In this document: piece after piece, positions 1 to 8,798 of the stretch | Layout: every line of letters starts with the position of its first letter | Position numbering within the stretch: position 1 is the first letter of the stretch | Assembly (NCBI RefSeq): GCF_005049045.1 | Contig: NZ_SUPK01000009.1 | Location: 124,001-188,000, forward strand | Source of the DNA: Cohnella pontilimi | GTDB lineage: Bacteria > Bacillota > Bacilli > Paenibacillales > Paenibacillaceae | Direction: 5' to 3' | Length of the DNA stretch: 64,000 nucleotides | Notes under the pieces: model-generated | Seen by the model: only the letters and a program-made list of their open reading frames with translations | Databases searched by the model: none | Told to the model about the DNA's origin: nothing | Made by a program: the position numbers and the translations under genes

Positions 1-493
1 AGAGCGTTTTGCCTGTAAGTTTCTTAGGAACGCCCAGCTCGGCGATCGTATAATTTTTGGACAGCTCGATGTAGTCCAGCAGATTCGGCGACACCAGCTG
101 GTGAGCAACCCGGATGCCCATATCCCGCTCCGGATAGATGACGCGGTCCACGCCGATCTTCTCGAGCACCCGGCCGTGAAGCTCGGAGACCGCTTTGGCC
201 ACCACTTTTTTGACCCCTAAGTCTTTCAGCAAGATGGCGGCCAGAATACTCGCCTGAATGTCATCACCTATCGCGATGATCCCGCAATCGAAATTGCGCA
301 CGCCTATGGAGCGCAGCACTTCCTCCTCGGTTCCGTCCGCCGCGACGGCATGGGTAAGCACGCTGCTCATTTCATTCACTTTTTCTTCGTCGTGATCGAT
401 CCCTAACACTTCGTAGCCGAGCTGGCTGAGCTCGCGGCCCAGACTGGATCCGAATCGGCCGAGGCCGATAATGGCAAACTGGTTCAATTTCAT
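1..493 (-). CDS. ktrA: KtrA/TrkA-type potassium channel regulatory subunit (3' part outside window)
   Basis: This is the cytoplasmic nucleotide-binding gating subunit of a Ktr potassium uptake system. The N-terminus has a Rossmann nucleotide-binding motif (IIGLGRFGSSLGREL), followed by an acidic residue at the end of the second strand (GIDHDE), as in RCK_N domains. About 164 codons are visible; the C-terminal RCK_C part lies beyond base 1. The ATG at 493 is preceded by AAGGAGAAGG. It lies 60 nt downstream of the membrane subunit on the same strand, so the two are very likely cotranscribed under the c-di-AMP riboswitch near 2.0 kb. Family assignment is firm; the choice between ktrA and ktrC naming is not. 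Confidence 0.9.
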   Translation of the reverse strand, partial: MKLNQFAIIGLGRFGSSLGRELSQLGYEVLGIDHDEEKVNEMSSVLTHAVAADGTEEEVLRSIGVRNFDCGIIAIGDDIQASILAAILLKDLGVKKVVAKAVSELHGRVLEKIGVDRVIYPERDMGIRVAHQLVSPNLLDYIELSKNYTIAELGVPKKLTGKTL

Positions 494-553
494 GCGAATA
501 ATCCTTCTCCTTATACGGTCGCTTATGATGTCGAATAGCCGGCCGATACTCGG

Positions 554-1897
554 TTACCCGATGATGATTTTCCCTTCGGCGTTACGATACAGCACCCTTC
601 CGGGCTTCGGAGCAATGGCGTAGGACAGCGTCAACGGGCCCAAACGGCCGATAAACATCATGACGATGATGATGATTTTGCCCGCTGTGGTCAAATCCGG
701 GGTCAGGCCCATCGTCAAGCCCACCGTACCGAATGCGGAGGTGACCTCGAACAACAGCATGAGGAACTGATGATCCTCCGTGGTGGACAAAATCATGGTG
801 GCCAGCATGACCAGAGCAAGGGCGAACAGGGTCACCGTCAATGCTTTATATACCCGTTCCTTGGCCAAACGGTATTTGAACATGACGACGTCTTCTTTGC
901 CCCGCACCATCGCGATCACGGCTCCCAGCAGGGCGGCGAATGTGGTCGTCTTGATGCCGCCGCCGGTCGAACCGGGTGACGCCCCGATGAACATCAGGAT
1001 CACGATGATGAATTGCGTGGCCTGACGGAGACCCGCGATGTCCACCGTGTTGACTCCGGCGGTACGGGGCGAAACGGACTGCATCATCGCCGCCAAAATT
1101 TTCTCCCCGAAATTCAGCTGTCCGAATGTTGCGGGATTCGTGTATTCGAAAATGAAAATCACCAGCGTACCCACGACAATCAACGATCCGGTCATGCTTA
1201 GCGCCACTTTGGAATGAAGCGACAGCTTCCGGTTGCGGCGATACTCGGCAAGGTCGGACAGCACGACGAAACCGATGCCGCCCAAGACGATCAGCATCAT
1301 CGACGTAAAGTTGACGATCGGATCGCCCACGTACATCGTTAAACTCCGGTAATGTCCCATAATATCAAAACCGGCATTGTTGAAAAACGAGACCGCATGA
1401 AAGATTCCGTAATAAACGGCCTGGCCGGCAGGCATGTCGAACAGAAAACGCAGAGTGAACAGAATGGCTCCGGCAACTTCGATACAAAGGGTATAAAGGA
1501 GTACTTTTCTTACAAGACGGATGATGCCTTCGATGCTGCCCTGGTTGAGCGCTTCCTGCAGGATGAGACGCTCTTTGAGGGAAATGCGTCTTTTTAATGC
1601 GACTGCAAACAGCGTCGCCATCGTCATGAAGCCGAGACCGCCGATCTGGATCAATGACAGAATGACAACTTGGCCGAACGTGGAATAATGGGTCCCGGTG
1701 TCGACGACGACAAGTCCGGTGACGCAGGTGGCGGAAGTCGCCGTAAACAGGGCGTCGAGCCAAGGCGTCGATTGACCGATTGCCGAGGAAACCGGCAAAG
1801 TCAAAAGCTGTGCGCCGATCAAAATGATCAGCGCAAACCCGATGACCAACATTTTGGGCGGTGAAGCCGCGAGCCACCGGTAGGTTTTGCTGAACAA
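554..1897 (-). CDS. ktrB: Ktr/Trk-type potassium (sodium) transporter membrane subunit
   Basis: This is the pore-forming subunit of a KtrAB-type K+ uptake system in the cytoplasmic membrane. It shows the four M1-P-M2 repeats of the TrkH/KtrB superfamily, with the selectivity-filter glycines in CVTGLVV, NNAGFD, RTAGVNT and FGTVGLT. The length (about 447 aa) matches KtrB. An upstream GTG at 1906 overlaps the ribosome binding site, whereas a TTG at 1897 lies 5 nt after GAGGTGA, so I prefer 1897. The gene is first in an operon with ktrA and is preceded by a ydaO-type riboswitch and terminator, which fits control of potassium import by c-di-AMP. The family is certain; the ion selectivity is inferred. 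Confidence 0.93.
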   Translation of the reverse strand: MFSKTYRWLAASPPKMLVIGFALIILIGAQLLTLPVSSAIGQSTPWLDALFTATSATCVTGLVVVDTGTHYSTFGQVVILSLIQIGGLGFMTMATLFAVALKRRISLKERLILQEALNQGSIEGIIRLVRKVLLYTLCIEVAGAILFTLRFLFDMPAGQAVYYGIFHAVSFFNNAGFDIMGHYRSLTMYVGDPIVNFTSMMLIVLGGIGFVVLSDLAEYRRNRKLSLHSKVALSMTGSLIVVGTLVIFIFEYTNPATFGQLNFGEKILAAMMQSVSPRTAGVNTVDIAGLRQATQFIIVILMFIGASPGSTGGGIKTTTFAALLGAVIAMVRGKEDVVMFKYRLAKERVYKALTVTLFALALVMLATMILSTTEDHQFLMLLFEVTSAFGTVGLTMGLTPDLTTAGKIIIIVMMFIGRLGPLTLSYAIAPKPGRVLYRNAEGKIIIG

Positions 1898-1943
1898 GGA
1901 AGTCACCTCATCAAGTCTGTACTCGGACCCCGGTACGTCAGCA

Positions 1944-1972
1944 ACAAAAAAAGCATTGGAACCCCAATGCTT
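1944..1972 (-). terminator. Intrinsic terminator of the ydaO riboswitch expression platform
   Basis: On the minus strand an 8-10 bp stem (AAGCATTGG pairing with CCAATGCTT) is followed by a run of seven T. It lies just downstream of the riboswitch aptamer and upstream of ktrB, so it is the likely ligand-induced OFF switch. Confidence 0.85.
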
Positions 1973-1979
1973 CGTGCGC

Positions 1980-2140
1980 GCATGCGAGTCCTGTTCCTGC
2001 AGCCTACGAGGTTAGCTGACGGGTTCGGGCCAGAACAGGCTGCCCTATCGCTTCCGCACTTTACACGGAACGAATTCACCCCGGGACGCCGCTTCTTGAT
2101 GCGGCGAAGTTGGTTCCCCCGTTTTCGTTCGAAATTCGGC
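1980..2140 (-). ncRNA. ydaO/yuaA-type c-di-AMP riboswitch aptamer
   Basis: The minus strand carries the conserved ydaO segments in order: GGGGGAACCAAC, GGGGTGAATTC, the AGGGCAGCC block, and CCCGTCAGCTAACCTCG followed by TAGGC. This motif senses c-di-AMP and usually turns off potassium importers and cell wall hydrolases. Here it precedes ktrB-ktrA, the classical yuaA (ktrA) context. The boundaries are approximate. The remaining 5' region (2141-2404) holds divergent promoter DNA for the flanking genes; I see no other gene in it. Confidence 0.9.
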
Positions 2141-2404
2141 TGATTTATGATTGTTCACGATTCGTACTTCCGCATTATAGTCCCTGCCGATAAACCGGAC
2201 AACATGAAATTCCTCTCAAACCGGGCAAAAGTGACGGCAATGTGAACCGATTGGTGAACAACACCCGACCGGACATGGTTTTTCTATTCGAAAGCTTCCG
2301 TTTTCATCGATTTACGCCGTAATCGCGTAGAAATTCAAGCAATCGATATGCTAAGCTGACTGTATGCGTTTACTTACAAGCTTTTTGAAAAGGGAGAGAT
2401 AAAA

Positions 2405-4111
2405 TTGCAAGCAAACGGGAGATCTATCGGCCAAAGCCGCTGGAGATGGGCGGCGTGGGCCGGCTTGATTCTCTTCGCGCTCATACAAATTTTGCCCTCC
2501 GCCCTATCGTCCCAAACAGGCGGCGGCACGGCGCTCAGCCGCGACGAAGCCAAGCGGCAGGCGCTGCTGATCGCCTCCGAGCGTTTCGGCATTTCGGCGG
2601 ACCGGGTGGACCGCGTACTTCTGGTCCATACGTCGAACAGCAAGGCGGTCGGCTATTTTTCGAAAGAAGAGCTTTTGTCCCGTTATCAACAAGAATGGGA
2701 ACCGAATTATCCGACGGATGTATACCGTGCCGATCTTGTGCTTGCTGCGGGTGAAGGCACGCTGACCCTCATGCTGCAAATGCACTCCGGGCAGTTGGTC
2801 GGCTGGAAAGACGAATCCGGCACGCATCCGGCGGCCGGAGCCTCGCAATCGGATAAGAGGTCTTTCATGGATAAAGCGATGGCTTATGCCTCGTTCTTTG
2901 GTGTTCGCGCCGCAGATTGGGAGCCCGCCGAACAAGGGGCGCCCGGAACCGCCGTGTTTCATTCCCGCAAAAGCGCTCTCGGGGAAGCCCGCGTGCGATT
3001 GGAAGTTCAAGTGCCTCCGGGGTACGAGCCGGCTTCCTCCGCATTCCCTCGTTGGCAGGGCGGTTCCGTCACTTACGCCATTGAAATTCCCGGCGATTTC
3101 ACGGCTTACGTGGAGGATCAGACGCGGCTCTCCAGCCGCCTTAACGCCATCGGCTTCATCGTGCCGCATCTTGTATTGTTCGTCATGGCGATCGTGTATG
3201 CGGGCACCCGTCGCAAGCACACGTCTTTCCGGCGCGGCATAGGGTTCGCTTCGGTGTTCTTCCTGTTCTACGTCGCGTTCACCTTTAACATGATTCCCGG
3301 TTTGCGTGCGCAGGTGCTGGAGGAAGGACTGCCAGCGGACGACCCTTTGCTGACTGGAGTGATCGTTTCCACCTTGATCGTTGTTGCCGTGATGGCCGCA
3401 TTCACCTACTTCTCGGCGGTTGGCGGCGACGGCCTGTGGAACTCGATGGGCCGCTCTTTGTGGCCTCGCTGGAGGGATCGCGGCTTCGGCGATTCGGTTG
3501 TCGTCAGCATGAAGCAGGGGTATAAGCTGGCCTTTATTTTAATGGGCGTGCAATCGGTCATCCTGCTTGGTCTGCAACACGGAATCGGCATGTTTCAAGC
3601 ATCGGATGCGACCCAGTCCACTTATAACATGACCTATCCGTGGCTCCTTCTTCTGCTCGCTTGGTGCGCGGGCATATCGGAGGAGATTCAAAGCCGCTTT
3701 TTCGGCATCGCGTTGTTCCGGAGCTGGCTCGTAGGCGGCGCGAAAAAAGTACTGGGCCGTGAACCCGGCAAGCGCTCGGCTGCGGTTCTGACGCTGATCG
3801 CGATGCTTCCGCCCGGGTTGTTCTGGGCTTTCGGCCACGTGAGCTACGCAGTTTATCCGGCCTACTCCCGCGTGATCGAACTTGTCCTGATGGGCCTCTT
3901 GTTCGGCTGGTTTATGCTGCGGTTCGGTTTGTTAGCCGTCATTTTCGCCCATATTACGCTGGATTCATTCCTCATGGCCACGCAAATGGTGTTCGACGGT
4001 TTGCCGGGCAACTTACCGGTTGGCATTCTTGGCATTTTCCTGCCCGCCATTGTAGCCTATGTCATCTGGTGGCTGCACCGGGGCGCCGCCCAGCCTCGTC
4101 CCGCCGGCTAA
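2405..4111 (+). CDS. CPBP family intramembrane metalloprotease with long N-terminal extension
   Basis: This 568-aa membrane protein carries the CPBP (CaaX protease/bacteriocin-processing, Abi) glutamic intramembrane protease domain in its C-terminal third. The motifs are EEIQSRFFG (EExxxR), FWAFGHVSY (the FxxxH region) and HITLDS (HxxxD). Two parts precede the domain: an N-terminal transmembrane anchor followed by about 200 extracytoplasmic residues, and then several further membrane helices. The start is TTG, after AAAAGGGAGAG. Substrates cannot be predicted. It stands alone, convergent with uvrC, and is followed by a cluster of intergenic repeats. Confidence 0.85.
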   Translation: MQANGRSIGQSRWRWAAWAGLILFALIQILPSALSSQTGGGTALSRDEAKRQALLIASERFGISADRVDRVLLVHTSNSKAVGYFSKEELLSRYQQEWEPNYPTDVYRADLVLAAGEGTLTLMLQMHSGQLVGWKDESGTHPAAGASQSDKRSFMDKAMAYASFFGVRAADWEPAEQGAPGTAVFHSRKSALGEARVRLEVQVPPGYEPASSAFPRWQGGSVTYAIEIPGDFTAYVEDQTRLSSRLNAIGFIVPHLVLFVMAIVYAGTRRKHTSFRRGIGFASVFFLFYVAFTFNMIPGLRAQVLEEGLPADDPLLTGVIVSTLIVVAVMAAFTYFSAVGGDGLWNSMGRSLWPRWRDRGFGDSVVVSMKQGYKLAFILMGVQSVILLGLQHGIGMFQASDATQSTYNMTYPWLLLLLAWCAGISEEIQSRFFGIALFRSWLVGGAKKVLGREPGKRSAAVLTLIAMLPPGLFWAFGHVSYAVYPAYSRVIELVLMGLLFGWFMLRFGLLAVIFAHITLDSFLMATQMVFDGLPGNLPVGILGIFLPAIVAYVIWWLHRGAAQPRPAG

Positions 4112-4152
4112 ACCACCTCTGTCGTTCCAGGGCGGGTATCTCTAAAATTTTA

Positions 4153-4337
4153 CCTTTATCGATATCCCTCTCGCTCAGTTCGGGGCGCGGCACATCTCTC
4201 CAAAAATAACCCTTTATCGATATCCCTTTCGCTCAGTTTTTCAGGTCGATCGTTATTCTGAGTGAAGGGGATATCGACAAAGGGCAAGGAAGAAGCCCCC
4301 CACTTCGCCGCCTGAACGAAAGGGATAACGGCAAAAG
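4153..4337. repeat. Repeat cluster 1: four copies of the 26-bp REP-like unit, arranged >> <<
   Basis: Units lie at 4153-4178 and 4211-4236 (forward) and at 4258-4283 and 4312-4337 (reverse). The forward unit reads CCTTTATCGA, then TATCCC, then a CGCTCAG end; the reverse units are its complement with few changes. Units two and three face each other across 21 nt and could form a long hairpin. The cluster fills the gap between the CPBP gene and uvrC. Related units occur at 34.3-34.7, 54.7-55.0 and 56.0 kb. Confidence 0.85.
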
Positions 4338-4387
4338 AAAAAAATCGCCCCCATATGGCCTCTGTACAGAGCCGTTGGGGGCGATTC
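4335..4387 (-). terminator. Terminator of uvrC
   Basis: The minus strand forms a stem AATCGCCCCC / GGGGGCGATT with an inner AGAGGCC-type extension, followed by a T-rich tract (TTTTTTTCTTTT). It lies immediately after the uvrC stop codon. Confidence 0.85.
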
Positions 4388-4390
4388 GAT

Positions 4391-6301
4391 TTAAACGGTC
4401 GGCTGCTCGGCACCGCCGCTCTCTTCGTTTAACGCGTCGAGTATGCGCCGGGCGAGCCCCTCTCCGATGGACAGCGGCTTGAAATCTTCCACGGACGCCT
4501 CTTTGATCGCTTTCAGCGAACCGAAATGACGCAGCAGCTGTTTACGCCGCTTCTCACCGATGCCCGGAATGGCGTCGAGGCGAGAGGCGACCATCGATTT
4601 GGCGCGTTTCTCCCGGTGGAACGTGATCGCGAAGCGATGAACCTCGTCTTGAATCCGCTGCAGCAAATAAAACTCCTGGCTGTCCCTAGGCAGCGGGACG
4701 ACTTCCGGCGGATCCCCGACCAGCAGCTCAGCGGTCCGGTGCTTGGCGTCCTTGGCCAATCCGCAGACGGGGACATCGAGTCCCAGTTCATTCACCAGTA
4801 CGTCCATCGCCGCCGCAATGTGACCGCGGCCGCCGTCCACGACGATGAGATCCGGCAAAGCTAAATTTTCCTTGAGCACCCGTTCATACCTTCGGCGGAC
4901 GACCTCACGCATCGTTTCGTAATCATCCGGCCCTTGAACGGTTCTGACGTTGTACTTGCGGTATTCCTTCTTATCCGGCTTGCCGTCGGTAAAGACGACC
5001 ATGGCCGACACCGGATTGGCACCTTGGATGTTCGAGTTGTCGAACGCCTCAATACGGCCTGCAGACGGGATGCCCAACCATTGGGCCAGCCCGTCGGCGG
5101 CTTTCACGCTGCGCTTCTCGTCCCGTTCGATCAGCCGGAACTTCTCTTCGAGCGCCATACGGGCATTATCGCATGCCATCGTGATCAGGGACCGCTTCGT
5201 TCCCCTTTTCGGAACCGCGACTTTGATCTTCAGCCAGCGGCGAAGCGATTCGCCGACTTCAGCGCCCTCCCCGGCTTCAACGCCTTCGCCGTCGTCTGAC
5301 GCATCGTCTGCGGCAGCCGTCTCTTCTTGCGGCGGAACCGGAAGCAGCATTTCGCGCGGCAAGGCGGGATTATCGCTGTAATACTGCGTCACGTAGCTCA
5401 GGAAATCTTCATACGGCTCGCCGTAGTAAGGGAAAACCGAGACGTGCCGCTCAATCATTTTGCCCTGACGCATATACAAGATCTGCACGCACATCCAGCC
5501 TTTATCGACGGCATAGCCGAACACGTCGCGGTCCTGCGTGTCGTGCAGGTTGATCGTCTGCTTCACCATGAGTGCGTCGATCGCGTTGATCTGATCCCGG
5601 TATTCCCGTGCCCGCTCGAACTGAAGCTCCTCGGCCGCTTCCTCCATTTTGCGCTGCAGTTCCTTTTTGATATCGGTGTGCCCCCCGTTAAGAAAACGAG
5701 AGATCTCCCCCACCATCCGGTCGTATTCGGAAGGCTGAACCGGGAACTCGCAAGGCGCCACGCACTGGCCCATATGATAATACAGGCAAACTTTATCGGG
5801 CAGCGTATTGCATTTGCGCAGCGGATACAGCCGGTCGAGCAGTTTCTTCGTCTGTTGGGCGGCAAAAGCGTTCGGATAAGGTCCGAAGTATTTGGCCCGG
5901 TCTTTCACTACCCGACGGGTAACCTCCAGCCGGGGATGCGTTTCGTTCGTAATTTTCAAATACGGAAACGACTTGTCGTCTTTCAACAATACGTTATAAC
6001 GCGGATGATGCTGTTTGATGAGATTGCACTCGAGGATGAGCGATTCGGTATTGCTTGCGGTAACGATATATTCGAAATCCCGGATCTCCGAGACGAGCTT
6101 CTGCGTTTTGCCGTCGTGGGTTCCGTTGAAATAGGAACGCACGCGGTTTTTCAGCACTTTGGCTTTGCCGACGTAAATGATCGTGCCCTCGCTGTTTTTC
6201 ATCAAATAACAGCCCGGCTGATCCGGCAGGAGCGCCAGCTTGTGGCGAATATTCTCCATCGCCATTTCCCGGTCGGCGTCGTGTGCGATATCGGTTTCCA
6301 T
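4391..6301 (-). CDS. uvrC: Excinuclease ABC subunit C
   Basis: UvrC makes the two incisions on either side of a DNA lesion bound by UvrB in nucleotide excision repair. About 636 aa are encoded. The N-terminal GIY-YIG nuclease is seen in PGCYLMKN and [18 protein letters not shown] domain ([20 protein letters not shown]) lies near the middle, the RNase H-like nuclease shows FDNSNIQG and VVDGGRGH, and a helix-hairpin-helix ([13 protein letters not shown]) ends the protein. The frame extends upstream to 6355, but the ATG at 6301 has AAGGAGGAG at good spacing and gives the usual family N-terminus. It is monocistronic here, with its own terminator. Confidence 0.97.
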   Translation of the reverse strand: METDIAHDADREMAMENIRHKLALLPDQPGCYLMKNSEGTIIYVGKAKVLKNRVRSYFNGTHDGKTQKLVSEIRDFEYIVTASNTESLILECNLIKQHHPRYNVLLKDDKSFPYLKITNETHPRLEVTRRVVKDRAKYFGPYPNAFAAQQTKKLLDRLYPLRKCNTLPDKVCLYYHMGQCVAPCEFPVQPSEYDRMVGEISRFLNGGHTDIKKELQRKMEEAAEELQFERAREYRDQINAIDALMVKQTINLHDTQDRDVFGYAVDKGWMCVQILYMRQGKMIERHVSVFPYYGEPYEDFLSYVTQYYSDNPALPREMLLPVPPQEETAAADDASDDGEGVEAGEGAEVGESLRRWLKIKVAVPKRGTKRSLITMACDNARMALEEKFRLIERDEKRSVKAADGLAQWLGIPSAGRIEAFDNSNIQGANPVSAMVVFTDGKPDKKEYRKYNVRTVQGPDDYETMREVVRRRYERVLKENLALPDLIVVDGGRGHIAAAMDVLVNELGLDVPVCGLAKDAKHRTAELLVGDPPEVVPLPRDSQEFYLLQRIQDEVHRFAITFHREKRAKSMVASRLDAIPGIGEKRRKQLLRHFGSLKAIKEASVEDFKPLSIGEGLARRILDALNEESGGAEQPTV

Positions 6302-6413
6302 GTACGGACGGCTCCTCCTTTCGGCAGCGTAACTTCCCTTATTGTAGCACAGCATCGGGCGGTTGGGGTCCGCATGCCGCCGCGATGTCGCAAACTTGTC
6401 ACCTTCCTGCGCC

Positions 6414-6443
6414 TTTACAACAAAAAGCGAAGTTGGTTATACT
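6414..6443 (+). promoter_or_regulatory. Probable sigma-A promoter of the 48-aa membrane protein gene
   Basis: TTTACA and TATACT are separated by 18 bp, placed 35 bp before an ORF with a strong RBS. This is a visual match only. Confidence 0.5.
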
Positions 6444-6477
6444 AGGCTTAATGAACGCGTGTCTCAGGAGGCTTCCC

Positions 6478-6624
6478 ATGGAAAACATTCGTGATCCCCG
6501 ACAGCATGTGAACGAAGAACCGCGCGACGACTTTGCGGATACCGCGATGGGCTTCGCTGTTATGTTCGGTTTCATGACGGTGGTATTCATTGCCGCGGTC
6601 GTTCTGAAAGCCGTCATCTCTTAA
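6478..6624 (+). CDS. Small single-pass membrane protein (48 aa), unknown function
   Basis: The ORF starts at an ATG 7 nt after AGGAGG. It has an acidic N-terminal half (RDPRQHVNEEPRDDFAD) and one hydrophobic segment (MGFAVMFGFMTVVFIAAVVL), consistent with a single-pass membrane peptide. A promoter-like sequence lies upstream and an intrinsic terminator downstream, so it looks like an independent transcription unit. I do not recognise the family. Confidence 0.75.
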   Translation: MENIRDPRQHVNEEPRDDFADTAMGFAVMFGFMTVVFIAAVVLKAVIS

Positions 6625-6652
6625 TTTTACGACGACCTTGCATGCGAAATGA

Positions 6653-6693
6653 AACGCACCCGCCTGCCTTTCCGGCAGCTCGGGTGCGTTTTT
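6653..6693 (+). terminator. Intrinsic terminator after the small membrane protein gene
   Basis: The stem AACGCACCCG / CGGGTGCGTT, with an inner CTGCC/GGCAG extension, ends in five T on the plus strand. On the minus strand it may also help end transcription of the convergent ribokinase gene. Confidence 0.8.
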
Positions 6694-6697
6694 CCGT

Positions 6698-7627
6698 TCA
6701 TTCCCTTCTCCATCTTTCCAGCTCCGCCGCCGCCGGCATCCCGGTCTGGGCACCTTGGCGCGTAACGGACAAGGCCGAGGCGTCCACTGCGGTTTGGAGC
6801 GCTTCCGCCAGCGAAGCGCCGCCTGCCCAGGCAGCGGCCAGCGCTCCGTGGAACGTATCGCCCGCGCCGGTTGTATCGACCACTTCCACCTTCCGGCCCG
6901 GCACGCGCACGATTTCACCGTTACGTGCAGATAACACCGCTCCGTTGGCACCCAACGTGACGATGATTCGCTCGGCCCCGCGGTCATGCAGCTTGCGCAT
7001 CGCACTTTCCAGCACGGCCGGATCGTCCAAGCGCTCAGCGCCCACCAGTGCGGCAAGCTCGGTCTCGTTCGGTGTCACGATGTCCGTCCATTGCAGCCAC
7101 TCATCCGGGAAAACGCCCGCCGGCGCCGGATTCAGCACCGTTTTTTTGCCTGCCGTTTTGGCCAGTCTCAATGCCGCTTCCACCGTTTCAAACGGAATTT
7201 CGAGCTGAACGAGCACAATATCGGCAGCCTCGATTAATCCAGCATTCCCGTGAACGTCCTCCGGCCGCAGCGCCCCGTTGGCGCCCGGCACGACCACGAT
7301 CGTGTTTTCGCCGCCGGATACCAGGATCGAAGCGATGCCCGTCGCTCCGTCGGTTACGCGCACACCCCGCGTATCAATGCCTTCCTTCCGCAGCACGGCC
7401 TCGAGCTTGCCGCCGAATTCGTCGCCGCCCACCGCACCGATCATCCGCACGTCCGCGCCCAGGCGGGCAGCCGCGACGGCTTGATTCGCTCCTTTGCCTC
7501 CGGGGAAGTAGGAAATCGACTTCCCGAGTACGGTCTGGCCCGGCAAAGGGAACAACGGCGACTCCACGACAAAATCCATATTGATGCTTCCGACAACCGC
7601 CACAACAGGGCGAACCGCTTCGTTCAT
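6698..7627 (-). CDS. rbsK: Ribokinase (PfkB family)
   Basis: Ribokinase phosphorylates D-ribose at O5 with ATP. The protein (about 309 aa) has the family signatures in order: VGSINMDFVV at the N-terminus, PGGKGANQAVAAARLG for substrate binding, and DTTGAGDTFHGALAAA with the catalytic Asp near the C-terminus. The frame extends to a GTG at 7660, but the ATG at 7627 gives the usual N-terminus; neither start has a strong RBS. A TTGAGA/TAAAAT promoter-like pair (7642-7671) would leave a very short leader. No ribose transporter or rbsD lies nearby, so the physiological substrate is inferred from sequence alone. Confidence 0.88.
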   Translation of the reverse strand: MNEAVRPVVAVVGSINMDFVVESPLFPLPGQTVLGKSISYFPGGKGANQAVAAARLGADVRMIGAVGGDEFGGKLEAVLRKEGIDTRGVRVTDGATGIASILVSGGENTIVVVPGANGALRPEDVHGNAGLIEAADIVLVQLEIPFETVEAALRLAKTAGKKTVLNPAPAGVFPDEWLQWTDIVTPNETELAALVGAERLDDPAVLESAMRKLHDRGAERIIVTLGANGAVLSARNGEIVRVPGRKVEVVDTTGAGDTFHGALAAAWAGGASLAEALQTAVDASALSVTRQGAQTGMPAAAELERWRRE

Positions 7628-7650
7628 CCGACGACACCGCCATTTTAGAA

Positions 7651-7692
7651 ATTCGTGCACAATAATCTCAATATTAGAAGACTAGCACGAAT
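7651..7692. promoter_or_regulatory. Inverted repeat upstream of rbsK, possible operator
   Basis: Perfect 8-bp arms ATTCGTGC and GCACGAAT are separated by 26 bp in the 77-nt gap between yezD and rbsK. The left arm lies inside the putative rbsK promoter spacer. It could be a regulator site or a weak hairpin; no T-run follows. Confidence 0.35.
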
Positions 7693-7704
7693 CGTCCGAC
7701 ACCA

Positions 7705-7878
7705 TCAAGCGTTCGATTTTTTCTCTCCGGTCCCTTCATACCGAAATTTTTCCGTCCGCTCGATTTGGACAATCCGGCCGTCGTGGACGACGATCTGCAC
7801 GGTGCCGTATTTCAAGCCTGTCACGGCTTCGGTAATACGGGCCAGCCAGCCTTCATTCAGCTCTACGAATTCCGCCAT
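7705..7878 (-). CDS. YezD family (DUF2292) small protein
   Basis: This 57-aa protein matches the DUF2292/YezD pattern: a short helix, then KYGTVQIVVHDGRIVQIERTEKFRY. A start at 7878 is preceded by GGGAGGG at ideal spacing; the longer frame to 7911 lacks this and overlaps cysW. It is the last gene of the sulfate uptake operon, 22 nt after cysW, a position where Bacillales genomes commonly carry yezD. Its molecular role is unknown. The context suggests a link to sulfur assimilation. Confidence 0.85.
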   Translation of the reverse strand: MAEFVELNEGWLARITEAVTGLKYGTVQIVVHDGRIVQIERTEKFRYEGTGEKKSNA

Positions 7879-7900
7879 TTGATTCCCTCCCGTATGCGGC

Positions 7901-8785
7901 TCAGTGTTCATGCTTTCGGCTGCCGCCGGCGATGCGAATCTCCAATAACGATTTGGCGATCAATGTCGCCACGGCCAGCAGCATCAGCAGCGAGGCGACG
8001 GCAAACGCGGCCGCAAACTGATACTCGTTGTACAAAATTTCGATATGCAGCGGCAGCGTATTCGTCTCGCCCCGAATGTGGCCCGAAACGACGGATACGG
8101 CGCCGAATTCTCCCATCGCCCTGGCATTGCAAAGAATCATCCCGTACAGCAGCCCCCACTTGATGTTGGGCAGCGTCACCTTGCGGAACACCCGCCAACC
8201 GCGCGCTCCAAGGATGACTGCCGCTTCTTCGTCCTGCACCCCCTGCGACTCCATAAGCGGAATGAGCTCCCTCGCTACAAAAGGGAAGGTCACGAACATC
8301 GTGGCCAGCACAATGCCGGGAGCGGCAAAAATGATCTTGATATTGTGAGCGGCTAACCAGGGTCCTATAAAGCTTTGCGCTCCAAAAAGAAGCACGTAGA
8401 TGAGGCCGCTGACGACGGGAGAGACCGCGAAGGGCAGATCGATCAGCGTGACCAGCACGTTTTTGCCGCGGAAGCGGAACTTGGTCAGCGCCCAGGCTGC
8501 CGCCAATCCAAATAAAGAGTTCAGCGGAACGGCGATCGCGGCCGTCAGCAAAGTGAGCCGAAGCGCCGCTAAAGCCTCGGGTTCCCTAAGCGCGGACAGG
8601 TAAGCTTCCCAGCCTTTGCTCAGCGCTTGCGTAATGACGGTAAGCAAGGGAAGAACGATAATAATCCCCACCATCAGCAGTGCAGCCCCGATCAGGATGC
8701 CGCGAACTATCCGCGGTTCGGTCAAATGTTTGGGAACGACGGGGCTCGATTCTCCTGCACGCGGACTTGTAACGATGCCGGCCAT
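7901..8785 (-). CDS. cysW: Sulfate ABC transporter permease CysW
   Basis: One of the two permeases of the sulfate/thiosulfate importer. The 294-aa protein has about six transmembrane segments and the inner-membrane permease (EAA) loop in the region of VAREL..EEAAVILGARGWRVFRKVTLP. The pattern GEFGAVSVVSGHIRGETNTLPLHIEILYNEY is typical of CysW. It starts 13 nt after cysT in the same operon. No cysA ATPase gene is present in the operon, so the ATPase must be encoded elsewhere. Confidence 0.94.
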   Translation of the reverse strand: MAGIVTSPRAGESSPVVPKHLTEPRIVRGILIGAALLMVGIIIVLPLLTVITQALSKGWEAYLSALREPEALAALRLTLLTAAIAVPLNSLFGLAAAWALTKFRFRGKNVLVTLIDLPFAVSPVVSGLIYVLLFGAQSFIGPWLAAHNIKIIFAAPGIVLATMFVTFPFVARELIPLMESQGVQDEEAAVILGARGWRVFRKVTLPNIKWGLLYGMILCNARAMGEFGAVSVVSGHIRGETNTLPLHIEILYNEYQFAAAFAVASLLMLLAVATLIAKSLLEIRIAGGSRKHEH

Positions 8786-8798
8786 CTCCAGTCCCCCT

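Noticed and set aside
5327..6445. Long plus-strand ORF (372 codons) opposite uvrC
   Set aside because: It is the antisense shadow of a strongly conserved gene, has no RBS and no recognisable domains; high GC produces such frames.
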